Shown here: piece after piece, positions 1 through 12,200 of the stretch
How the letters are laid out: every line of letters begins with the position of its first letter
How positions within the stretch are numbered: the first letter of the stretch is position 1
From: Geosiphon pyriformis
Lineage: Eukaryota; Glomeromycota; Glomeromycetes; Archaeosporales; Geosiphonaceae
Length of the DNA: 64,000 nt
NCBI GenBank assembly: GCA_016748015.1
Contig: JAAOMT010000772.1
Span: 189,541 to 253,540, forward strand
Direction of reading: 5' to 3'
Notes under the pieces: generated by a model
Told to the model about the DNA's origin: nothing
Database searches by the model: none
The model's input: only the letters and a program-made list of their open reading frames with translations
Made by a program: the position numbers and the translations under genes

Positions 1-1300
1 TCTGTAATTATTAATAAAATAAAATTGTTATTATTATTTTATGTTTCAATTCAGCAATTTTTAAAATTAATAACAGGTATTATTGTGCTTTTTAATTATT
101 TTTTTATTCAATAAATTATAAGAGTAAGCAATTGCTTTTTAGACTAATTCTTAACAAATACAAATAAAAAAAAGAAAAGATAAGATATAAGAGTATTAAT
201 AAGTAATCTTTTATTCCAAAATACTCAGATACTTAAAAATAAGAAAAAAAAATAAACAATATAAAAGAAAGTAATTAATAGTGAGTTTTATTTTATTATT
301 TTAATTATGTTTTTTTATTGTTAAAAGATTTATTACTTATATAGCTATTAAAAGTGATTAATAACCAGATTAATAATCATTATCTAAAAATAAAATGGTT
401 AATTATGTAACATTAATGGCTAATATATATAATAACTAATAAAAAACTATGGTTTTTAACTATAATATTATTTTTTTTAAAGAGATTGAACTCTAGTAAA
501 ATCAAGCTATTTATAAGATAATTTAATTAAAAGATTTTATTTAATTTGAAACTAACTAATTTGGTAAAGTTTTTCGTAAATAAAGTATATAATACCTAAA
601 ATAAAATAAGCTTTGTATCTAAGAGATCAAATTTTTATATAAAAGTTTTGGCTTTTTTAGCAATAATTAAAACTTTTAGAATATCTAATTATATAATGTT
701 CAGAATTTTTATTTGTATTTCTAAAGTTGTTTTCTTTATAAATTTTATGTCTTTTATGATTTTACTAAGTTAATTATAGAACTTTAATTGTTTTTCATAT
801 GACAGATTTTTGTTTATGAACAAAATTTCTTTAATTTTTCTTTTAAGTAGATTAAAAAATAATAATATGCTTGCTATTATGCTTTTAAGCATATATTTAT
901 TTATTTTGCTACCAATTTTTTTTTAATAGTAGTTTATTTTGGTCTAATAATAGTATATATTCTATTGTTATTAGTTATAGTTGTTTGTTTTTTGATAATT
1001 AAAGTAGTATTTAGATAATTTTTAATTTAATACTTATAGAAAATATAGAAAACATTTTAAATGTTTTGATTCAGAAAATAATTGTTTATGTTAATTGAAA
1101 ATATTTTTGTTTTGAAAATAGTATATTTATTTATATCTGATTTTTGCTAATTATTTGGGTCAATATTACCACAAAAAATAACCAATTAAATTATTTGTAA
1201 TATTTTTTGAGTTATGTATTATAAACAAGATAATCATTAAAGATTATTCTATATTGATCTTGTAAAATATAGGAACCATTATTTAAAATTTTGTTGACTA
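1..1300. other. AT-rich region without recognisable gene
   Basis: Extremely AT-rich sequence with homopolymer A and T runs and no coding pattern that I can follow. It lies to the left of a decayed minus-strand Gypsy integrase, so it may hold the eroded 3' end and LTR of that element. I could not identify TGTTAC or GTAACA termini here. Confidence 0.5.
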
Positions 1301-3345
1301 AAAAAGATTTTTTTCACCAATTAGAAAATTTATTACCATAGATATTGTCTTTGTCTAAATAGTATTTTAAAATTAAGTCACCAATACTTAAAAAAAGTAT
1401 TTTATATATTTTTTTTTCTTAAGCTTTTTTTGAAACTGTTTTATCTTTTTAAAGGCAATTATTTATGTCTTTACCAAAGAGTTAAAAATAATATTAAGTC
1501 TTTTTTGTAAAATGTTTTTGTAATTCTTTATTGTCATTTTTTTAAAGAATATTATTTTAATATTAGTTTTTATTAGTAATATTATTATTTGTTTATAAAA
1601 TAGATAAAAAAGTTTATAATTTGTTATATTATAATTTACAGTCTTATAAATAAACAAAGCTAAAGGCAGTATTTTGTTTCATAAGTTTGTTTCTTTACTA
1701 GTTTTGGCTAAAATTTTATATAATATTCTGTTAAAATATTCTATTAGACTCTTTGTTTAAGAGTAATAAAAGGAAAAAAGTTTATAATATATTTTCATTT
1801 TTCTATAAAGTTCTTTAACTAATGTACTAAGAAAAGTTTTTCTTCTGTTAAATAAAAATTCTTTGAAGCAGTCATAGTAACAAATAATATTTTCATAAAT
1901 AAAGTTAGCAATAAAAACTGTTGTTTAATTTGAGATGGCTTTTGCTTTTATTTACTTTGTAAGATAGTTAGTAACTGTAATAATATATCTGTTGTCTTTA
2001 GAAGTTATTGTTAAAGATCTAATAACATTTATACTAATTTTGTTAAATAATTGACCAACAGAAATTGAATTGATGTTTTCTTTGTAATTGAGTTTTCTTT
2101 TTCTTTAATAAGTATCACAGGTTTTGATCTATTCAGCAATATTTTTTTTCAAAATAGACCAATAATAGTAAGTAAAGTTTTCTGAATTATTTTTGTTTTT
2201 TTAAAGTATTTAGTTAATAAATTAATATACATATTATAGATTACAATTTTTCGTTTTTTTAATCTAATGATTCTTTAAAAATAGTTATAATTTTTTTTAT
2301 ATAATTGGTTCTGATAGATTAAATAAAAATTTTATTGTTTTTACAATTGTTTTTTTTGCTGTTAAGTATATTTTAGTAAGTATTGTTTTTTACCCAAAAA
2401 TTTTATTAGTGCAGAATAATTGTTCAAATCTATTATCATGTTTAGTTAAGAAAAAATTACTAATAATTAGGTTGGTTTAGTTTGAAAAAGTTGTATTATT
2501 ACTTAATAATATGTTTAAAGAAAATATTGGTATTTTAATGATAAGCTTTTTTAAATATTGTATATTATAGTCAAATTTATTTAAGTAGAATATCTAGCAA
2601 GTTATTTGTTTGTGTTTCAGCTTTTTTTTATATAATTAAACCAAAACTTGATGATCTGTTATTATCAGAAATTTGGCACCAAGAAAATATTTATTCTAAT
2701 AATTGGTAATTTATACAACTACTAAATATTTTTGTTCAGTAATTGAATAGTTTTGTTTTGCTGAGAAAAATAATTGATTGACATAAGCTATAACATATTT
2801 TTTGCCATTTTTATTTTTCTGGAAGAGAATAACACCAAATTTAAAACCAAATGTATTAGTATAAAAGATAAAAAGTTAATCTAAATTAGATTATTTAAGA
2901 ATAAATTCTCTAACCAATTTTTTTTTAAAGTTTTAAATGTTTTTTATTAATATGTACTTTAGTAATAATTGATATTTTTCTGAGTAGTTGATTGAAAAAA
3001 GAGACAATTTTAAAGAAATTTTTAACAAATTTGTAATAATAAGATGTTAAACTAAGAAAAAAATATAATTTATGAATATTTATTGATTGTTTAATATTTT
3101 GGACTTTTTTAATCTTGGCTAAATCAGAGAAAATTTTATCTTTTATAATAAAATAACCAAAAAACTAAGTAAATTAACATCTAAAAAAAATTTGATTGGA
3201 TTAATTTTGAAATTAGCATTTTTGAAAAGATTAAACACTTTTTGTAAGTGTTTAAAATATTTATCCAAACTCTTTTTTATTGTATAAAAACTGTATTTAA
3301 CTCTAAATACACATTAAAAATGTCTAATAAATTATCTAATATCTA
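1300..3345 (-). mobile_element. decayed Ty3/Gypsy fragment (integrase to RT)
   Basis: The minus strand keeps the outline of the Gypsy pol seen intact at 51.4-54.3 kb, but almost every codon is eroded towards A/T. Sequence at about 1690-1960 parallels the integrase core at 52.07-52.33 kb. Sequence at 2640-2880 parallels the RNase H region at 53.03-53.23 kb, and 2940-3060 parallels the RT thumb region at 53.33-53.45 kb, all in the same order. No reading frame survives. The fragment stops abruptly near 3345, where sequence switches to LINE coding sequence, so either this element or the LINE was inserted or truncated there. Recognition rests on visual alignment with the better preserved copy. Confidence 0.55.
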
Positions 3346-6300
3346 TATATTACTATGTTTTTAAAGTTTGTTAAGAATATCAGAAAGACCAGCAGCTTTT
3401 TTATCAGGCAGATTCTTAATTATTTGTAGGAATTTATTAAGATTGATATTACATATTACCTCCAAAAAAACATCATTATCAACATAGTCTAAGAAAGCAT
3501 ATTGGTTAGACTATTAGTCTGATAAAATACTAAGCACTATATGTTTTTTTGATTATTTTTCTATGATTATATTAATATTAGACTTAATTTTACAGAGCTC
3601 CAAAACCAAAATGTTATTTACTATCAAGTAATTGAATACTATTTTTTTAATTAGATGTTTTAAAAGGCTTCTAATCATATGCTCTTTATTAAAACAAAAG
3701 TTTTTTATATGTTTTTTTATTACTTTTCTAATAAAATTATCTTTAGTTACTTCAGATTTATGATAGTTAAATTTGTAATATTTTTTTTAATACTTGATAA
3801 ATAACAGAGAACCTTATCTGTTTTTTTATTATTGCTAATCATAATTTCTATTTTGGAGACTTTTTCTTTATCTATAACAGTCTAAATACTAAGAAAACAA
3901 TTAGTCTTTCTAAAACAAATTGAATTCAAACTTTTCATAATCTTAACTACTAATAGTTTTAGCTTAAAAAACTTGAATAATTGTTTTTTAAACATTTGTA
4001 TTTACTAAATTAATGTTTAAAAAAAATTTTATTGGCAAAATCTATTACTATTTAGATTTGCACAGCTTTTTGCATTATTAAAATCTGCCATATTTAACAA
4101 AAATTTTTTCAAAGAACACTCTTTAAACTATAACCACTTAGTAGTATTAGCATTTTTAATTTTGAATTTCTATTTATTTTTGTTGGTTTATTTGCATATG
4201 TTATTCAAATAAATATCTAAAAAACTACTTAGTCTAATTAAAACTAAAACTGTCTTGTAATTTATATTAAAAAAGTTTAATACAGATTTGACTCATAACT
4301 AACAACTACAAATAATAAATTTTTGCTAACAAAAATGCAATCTATAATCTTTTTAACACTTCTTAAATTGTTTTAAATATAAGCTTTGACTAATAAATAT
4401 CTGTTAAATGAATTGACCAAGCCCAAATTCAAATAAAACTTGAAACTTACACTTTTTCTGGATCTATTTTTATTGAAATCCCTACCCAAAATTATAAAAG
4501 TACTAAAGTTGACTGTTTTAACAATAAAAAAATTCACTTTTACAGTCTGATCTAGTCTTGTTTCAGAAAAAATGCCAGTATATAAACCCATAATTGTAAT
4601 TAAAAACTTGTTTTTAAAAAAAAACTGTACTAAAATAATCTAATCAGAAACTTTTTTTATCTTTAAAACATGCCAAGTCAAAAAATTGTTCATAATAATA
4701 ATTATTTTAGTGCTAAAAAAACTTTTTTTTTAAACTGAATATAAAAATTTACACTCCATTAAACTTATTTATAATTTATAGCTTAACACTAGATCTTAAC
4801 TTTATTTCTGTAACAATAAAAACCATATTATTCAAACTTTTATACTAATAAATAACATTTTTCTGTTTTGTAAACACATTAATACCCTAAATATTACACA
4901 TAACAAACTTTTATATTAAATTAATCATTAAAATAATGAGAGCATTAGAGAGTTCAAGCCAAAATACAACTGATCTAATCTTACTAAAACCAAATTAATT
5001 AAGATTTTAAAAACCACTATTTTTATTTCCAAACCATTTATCTTGGTAATTAAAATTTTTGATCTACTTAAACCCAAATTTGAAATTTTTTTATTCATAA
5101 CTAAAGGAAAAAAAACAGATAATACAGATGAATTATTCAAAACCATATCTAAATCTAAATTCAAATTCAATAGTACAGATATAGTAGGAAAAAAAAATTG
5201 AAAAATAAGTGCCAAAGATATCAGATCTATAAAGCTTAATTTTTACACAATACTAGATACTTAATCTGTCAAAAGCTTTAAGAAATATTTTAAAAAGACC
5301 AAATAAGCATTCAAAAAAAAATTATTTAGTAAAATAAAAAAAATTTTTTTATTAGAACCTAAAGCATTAAAAAAAGAAAAGCCAAAACAAGAACCAAAGA
5401 ACAAATTATTAAAAATAGAAGCTGTCAAGACTATTTGAGCCCATAACTTATCACTAAAAACAGTAAGACAAGAGATATAAACATTTTTTTGGCATATAAT
5501 TTAACTAGCTAAAGACAATTTTTATCTGAAACAAACTTTTTAAATACTTTTAAAGATAGAAAAATAGAAGAATTAGAAATACTGCACTCCAAAGCAAAAT
5601 AATCAATATATTTTTTACATTAAACCAAATCTAATTTAGCCTAAAAGAGTTTTATATTACCAAAAATCAGCTTTATGTAAAAAGCAGATTTTAGTTTCTT
5701 ATCTAACTTAAAACTAATCACAGTATAACAAACTTTGTTGCCAGTTTTAAATAATCAATTTATAATACAAGTTTTTTTATCAGTCTTTTTTAATAGATTA
5801 CTAAGATTATAAGCAGTTATTTTTATAAACAAAGTAAACAAAAATGCTCTAAAACAATTTTTTGACATTTAAACATTATAATCTCTCATAGTTTTTGTCA
5901 CATATATTGAATCTTTTTTAATTAAAAATAACTATTTAAATGTAAAATAATCAATTTGTCCTAATTTAGCAAATTTTACTATAACCTTTTGCTATAGCTT
6001 AATAAATTATAATTTAATTAATATAATTTGATCATATTTGGATATTGCAGCAATAATTATTTTTTTTGGCATATTTATGAAAATTTTTTTAATTACCAAA
6101 GTTCAATCTGAGTGCATTTTTTGTCTTTTAACATTATTATTTACAATAATTTCTTTATTTTTAGCCAATAATACAGTCTTTTCATATTTTTTTCTAATGT
6201 AAATATTAATTAAATAATCTTTTCAAATTTTGAAAAGGTAGTAATTCTTCTAAAATTATTAATTGTTGAAAATAGTTTTTTAATCATCTGAGTTTTTATT

Positions 6301-6765
6301 ATTATTGACTTTTTTTCTACAGTTAAAATATTAATATTAAAAGCAAAAAACTTTTTAATAGGTATTTTTACTTGAGTTTTGGTAATTTTAAAATCAATTC
6401 ATTTTCTGTCTAATAAAATACTAAGAAAAAACAGAAGAAGTTTGATTTTTTCATCTATATTAAAATTAATAAAACCAAAAAAAGAGCCAAAAATCACAGT
6501 AAAAGCTATTTTTCTAGTTTTAGGAGTGATAATAGTTGAACCAAAAAAAACTATCACCAATACCAGTTACAGAACTATTATATTCACTATTACTAGAATT
6601 ATCATCCATATTTAAAAACATATTATTGCCAAAATCAGACTTGACTAAAAAAATGTTCTTCTCATTATCAAAGTGTTTGACATTATCAAGAATAATTTTT
6701 TTTTAAAAAAATAAACCACCAACAAAACCATAAAAAGTCTCTTTGGGCACTTTTTTCTTAGACAT
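3346..6765 (-). mobile_element. decayed LINE (copy 1), ORF1 plus endonuclease part
   Basis: On the minus strand ORF1 starts at an ATG near 6765 (MSKKKVPKETF). It runs leftwards through an Asn/Ser-rich segment and an RNA-binding-like domain to about 4930. The stretch at 4928-5215 is plainly homologous to 45687-46010, with the shared ending VLVRLDQLYFGLNSL. An endonuclease piece at 4373-4591 keeps LGRDFNKN, matching GDFNEN of the copy at 46.45 kb. Coding similarity continues to about 3346, in the linker before RT, and then changes to Gypsy sequence. Many stops and frameshifts are present. It is a dead non-LTR element lacking RT, RNase H and its 3' tail. Confidence 0.65.
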
Positions 6766-7620
6766 ATTGCCACTTGAAGCAGTTTTTAAGTTTACAACAA
6801 AAAGGTTATTAAATTGAGAAATATTAATAAAGATAACAAGAGAAAAACAAAAATTTCTTTATCAAAATTAAGTTTTTTGGAGAATTTGAGACATAAAAAA
6901 AAAAAAGTTTTAAACAAAATTCTTTTTTATCATGTTTTTTAATTAAATTTTGTTAATTTAATAAATTAAAAATAATAATAAAATCTATAATACATTCTTA
7001 ATTATTAATATTTTAAAATTAATAATTAATTTTTTTGAATTATTAAATAAAATATAGTTTATTTATATATATTAAAAATATGCTTTATAATAAATATAAT
7101 TAACTACTTAAATTAATTAAAAATATATTAAATTATATTTACAAAAAACAGAATTTATAAATCTAAACTAATTAATTTTAATATATATAAATATTATATA
7201 TATTTGGTTTTAATTTTATAAGATTTAGACAATTAAACTAAAAATAAATTTATTTAACATGTTTTATTAAAGCAATATATACAATATTATTATTGTTAAT
7301 TAATTTGCTTTTTATGTTTTACTTGTACTTTTTTTATGGTTTATAATAAAAAAGTTAAAGTTTAATATTTAAACCCAATTTTTTATATTTTAATTTAAAT
7401 TATCATATTTAAATAAATATATAAAAATAATAACAATAAAAACACATTTATAATTTATAATTATTATTATTTAAACATAATAAGTTATTTATATTTGTAA
7501 ATGCATTTTAGAAAATCTACAATACAAATTTTTAAAAATTAAATATTTAGTCATGTAAAAAGTACATAAATTACATTTATTTTAAATTATACTTAATAAG
7601 CATAAATATAAATTTCAAAT
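6766..7620. other. AT-rich spacer
   Basis: Over 80 percent A/T by eye, with short direct and inverted A/T words and no reading frame, promoter or RNA gene that I can support. It separates the transposon graveyard on the left from the gene-like DNA on the right, and probably includes the LINE 5' leader adjacent to 6765. Confidence 0.5.
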
Positions 7621-7636
7621 CAGACTTGGAAGTTTC

Positions 7637-8965
7637 AACAATATATCAATCAGTTTCTTGAAGATGTACGTAATTGAGTTGAGATTCCACTTTTGTTCGC
7701 AAATCCTTTATTACAGGAAGATTTATTCTTATTACCATGAAGCTCACGATATATTGCCCAACAAGTGTTTAAACGCAGGTAAGTTTTTTGTATATATATT
7801 AACTAATTTCTTATATTTATACTAATTTTTTTATGAATAGCGCTGCCCACTTAGAGACATAAATCTACTGGCATTGATCTTGAACGAACATTATAATAGA
7901 CACTATAGTGTATATTTTTGAATCGATTATTTAGAAAGCACCAAGACGTATTGGATAGTGGATGGTAAATATTAGTTGCGAATTTCAAAGTGTTTGTTTA
8001 TTTTTTTACAATAATTCTTTGTTTATTTCACGTAGGACTTTTTTTTATATTGCTTATTAAAATGTAGTCCAACCGCTATTGTATCTATATACAACAAAAC
8101 TACATTATACTACCCTAAAACTAACTACTCCCAACACAAGTCATGATATAAAGGCATCTTTAACCAAAAAAGATAGTGACCAGGTTAAATTATGTCGAAA
8201 TTCAATGCGAATTTTGAATAATCTATTATACAGTGTGCCCAAGAACAAAAGCACGCATGTATTTAATACAATTTGTTAGCAATTATAAGTATTACTCTAC
8301 AAACAATACAGAATGTTCTATTTTTTATGTAAGCGGTTACATTGATATCAAATATTCAGTTCATCTTCTTCTCCTTGACCAGGTCATACGCAAGATTTAA
8401 CGATTTTGAGCAATTTTCAAAATGACATGGTAGACTTGATGAATTGGCAGGTACGAGAATTTATCGATATTGATAATGACTTGTTTTTGTTACAGATGGA
8501 TGTTTTTGTCAACAGTCAAACCAGTTATAAAGCTTCTTACATGATTAAAGATAACCATGTCACCACAACTCTAATACAAGAAACACTAAAAAAGAGAAAT
8601 CATATTCTGAAATCTTTATCAATTAATTGGTTTATTTAGGTAAAAATATAAAGTTATGAATTAGGTCACAAAATGTTTTTTGGGTGAATCTGATTATGAG
8701 ATACGAAATTGCCATGTGTTCAAAAAATGATATATTGAAACATGTCACTGTATTATGAGGAACGAATTAATAAAACTCAAAAATGAGATTGTTTTCCAGG
8801 TGTATGTCGTGTTACTTGGGAATTTTCCATAATGAGTTAAAATCAACGATTTTCAAAGAAGCACAGCAAAGCAACTCTCGGAGTATCCACTGTATGTCGC
8901 GTAAGACCGACAAGTTTTTTGCCCCAATACAAACCTCGAGTTACTTCTCTGGACTGTTTAACTAA
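7637..8965 (+). pseudogene. possible exon remnants of an unrecognised spliced gene
   Basis: GC content rises and several short open segments are bounded by plausible splice sites. One, ending near 7970, reads IDYLESTKTYWIVD before a GTAAAT donor. Another, about 8384-8450, reads GHTQDLTILSNFQNDMVDLM and ends at a GTACGA donor. A third, about 8497-8639, is open for 47 codons and follows a TTACAG acceptor. A fourth, open segment lies near 8783-8965. Frames do not join into one clean protein in my hands, and stops interrupt several candidate joins. I recognise no domain. It could be a real multi-exon gene with joins I missed, or a decayed one upstream of the Kelch gene. Confidence 0.25.
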
Positions 8966-9287
8966 TATCTACTTTGGTTTTCCGCTTTTTGCCAATTTTC
9001 TGATTAGAAAAACAGAAGAGGCTAAACACCCAAGGAGAGACCTTCCCTGACTAAATCTCGCTCTCATCTTCATACCTCACACAACTCATCTCCTTTCCCC
9101 ATCCTGCGAGACTTTGGGCTCTCAAAAATATAGTTGACTCTATACCTCCCACTCGATTTAGTCATCCAAAGCAAACAAACACTCTTTTATCAATTGATAC
9201 AAAATACAACCTCTTTTCTTAACAAAAAACACCCCATGATTAATCATTAAATATTGGGAAAAATAAATAAATACAGCACAATAAATT
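8966..9287 (+). promoter_or_regulatory. upstream region of the Kelch gene, CT-rich
   Basis: This non-coding stretch precedes the Kelch gene start. About 9040-9180 is markedly pyrimidine-rich on the plus strand, which is common in front of fungal transcription starts. An AAATAAATAAAT tract lies about 20 bases before the ATG. No defined TATA box or operator can be assigned with certainty. Confidence 0.3.
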
Positions 9288-12200
9288 ATGACATTTTTAT
9301 CGAAACCCAAAAAGCAGCACCAAAGCACTCCAGTTTATCCCTGGTCACAAAAGAGACTTAGCATTTCAAACCCGTTTCCAAGATATGGGCACTCTGCAAG
9401 CCAGAATGCACACAAAAATGAGATTTTTATATTTGGTGGAATCGCAAAAGGAAAGGCGAGAAACGAAGTGTTCGTGATGGAAGCCAGTAAGTTTCCTCAC
9501 AAATATATTCTGAAGATTTCATAAGCAGTCTGGGTCAATAGAGGAATAAAATATTCGTTCAATGCGAAATACATTTGATATAATTATAGCATTTATACAT
9601 ATTAGAATTTTGACGTCATATTTAACTTTCAGACACACTCAATGTTCTCGCCTTCGTGACTTCGGGAACTATTCCGTCACCGCGAAGTCTACATACCCAC
9701 GTAAACATAGGTGATAATATGATCGGTAAGCCATAGTTGAATATATATGAATTAACAAAAAATCGACAAGAAATCAACCAATTAATTTTTCTTAAATTAA
9801 TCATCTCAAGTTTGGGGCGGAATACCACAAAATCATGAAGAAAAGCCTGACCAAAATTTATATATACTGAATACAGGTATTTTTTTCAGTCAAAAATTTT
9901 CTTCAATATTTTAAAGATCCATATCCAATTAATTAACTCCAAAAATAATAGTCTCAAAAGTATGGAGAAAACCAAAAGTTCATGGGGACATTCCCATTGG
10001 TCGTTCTGGACATTCGGCGACCGTTTTGGGTACCACAATGTTTGTTTTTGGAGGTCAGACAGATGATTACTATTTAAATGACTTGGTAACCTTTGATATC
10101 ACGACACGTAAGTAAATAAATTTATTCTATAATAGATAATTTTCTTTGCAAAATTTAATTCGAGTCTTTTAAGGAATAAAAATCCACACATTTCGATATT
10201 TATAGACATTTATTAACCCTTAAAATTTTCGTCATAATAGTAAATTCCCCGACACCTAGATGGAAAACAGAAGTTCCGACCAATCAGCCACCTAATGGGC
10301 GAGCGGGACACATCGCTTGCGCATATAATGATAAAATTTATGTATTTGGTGGAGCAGATGGGGAAAGATATTACAACGATACATGGTGCTATGACATTCG
10401 CAATAAAACCTGGTCAGAACTAGCATGTATTGGCTATATTCCTATTCCAAGAGCAGGACATGGTGCTACTCTAGTGGATGATGTCGTTTATGTTTTTGGA
10501 GGCAGAGGACAAAATGGCGAAGATTTATATGATTTGGCTGCCTTCCGGATCAGTAGTACGTTTTCGGCGAAAGACTTGGGATTCTAATTAGTTAGAAACT
10601 TTATTTTAACTCAATGAATAATTTGTATTTTTCAAAGATCATCGATGGTATATGTTCCAAAAAATGGGACCTTCCCCGAGCCCACGTTTTGGATTGGCAA
10701 TGGCAGCTGCACGCGAAAAAATTTTTGTTTTGGGTGGTGATTCATCCCAATTACCCAAACCAGATGAAGAATTTTCAATACACGTATTAGATACATGTAA
10801 ATATATCGTCAAGTTTAAGCCTTTTTTTTTTAAAAATAGAAATTATTTTTTAATGTATATTTGTTCTTTTATGACTCTAAATTCTTAGTAAAAATTAAGT
10901 ACCCGAATGATTCTTCAAAAGGACCATCAACACAGTCTAAGCAGCAGCTTAAAAATAATGGATATTCGCTATCATCTGAGAGAAGTTTAGAAAGTAGTCG
11001 ACCATCACCGTCACCGTCACCATCTGCTGCAAATTTTCAGTTTTCAAACGTGCGTAGCCCTTCATTAGAAAATTCTCGTGGTGTAAATCAACCTCCTGGA
11101 TCTTTACCGAAAGGAATAAGTCCCAACAATATGCAAGTAACTTATGAAGATGATGCTTTTTATCAACGTCCTATTATGTCACCCTCACGCCCTGATGCTA
11201 GTTTTTATGACGGACGATCTTCAAATTCTGAGGCACGAGGACCGCCTTCCTCAAGAGCCTTAAATGGCCCTGAATCTCAAGTTCAACAACCTCCCAGACA
11301 AGGATCACCCCGCATAATTGGCCAAGATTCTCAACTAATGCAGAGACAAGGATCACCCCATTCGAGAGGTCCAGAACCTGCTGCATCTCAAGGATCCCCT
11401 AAACTGCCAACTGAAAATGATGGAAACTTAACACCTTCACCTCGAATGGCACATCAGGAGATCAGTCGTAGTCCTGGTCCTAACAAACGTCAGTTAACTG
11501 GTTCTTCACCAGTTTCTAGAAGTCCCTCAGATATGGAAGTGAATGGAGTGCCACTAAGAAGTCCTCCAATAAACAATGGCAATCGAACAGGCCCTGAGCA
11601 GGGTCGATATCTGGAAGGTGGGACAGGAAATAACAAAGGAAACTATCCTGATAATCGTTTCATTGACAAAGAACTATCAAGCACACCACCACCCTATGGA
11701 CAATCATCAAATTTTGAATTTTCTGATTCAAGACATGTACACCAACAACGTAGTATGGATAGTTTTGGTGAAATAATCGGTGTTGGTGGTGGTGCAGAAA
11801 AAAGACCTCGGATTATGTCACCTGAAAAAACCCCTACTCTTGTAAGTGCAAGTCCTGCGTTATATCAATCCGATTTTCAAAATCCTCGACAAGCTCCACG
11901 TCCTCCTACATCATCCAATTCCTCGACTGGTCGTAGTGGTGACTTATTATTTGGCGTTTCACCTAATCCATCTGCTCAATCACCATTAGCAATTACGACA
12001 GCTCAGTTACCACTTCATAGTATGCTTTATGGTGGTGGTCCAACATCACCTAGCGAAGAGAGCATCAACACCATTCGTTCACCTATTTTAACAAGCTTCG
12101 ATGACATGAATTTGGCCGATCAATTTCCAGCTCCAGTGTCAAATCAGGAACGTGATAATTTATTGAATGAATTAGCTCAGCGTGATACAAACATTGCTCA

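Noticed and set aside
6379-6615. 78-codon plus-strand ORF
   Set aside because: It is antisense to decayed LINE ORF1 on the minus strand and rich in Ile/Lys/Asn from A/T bias.
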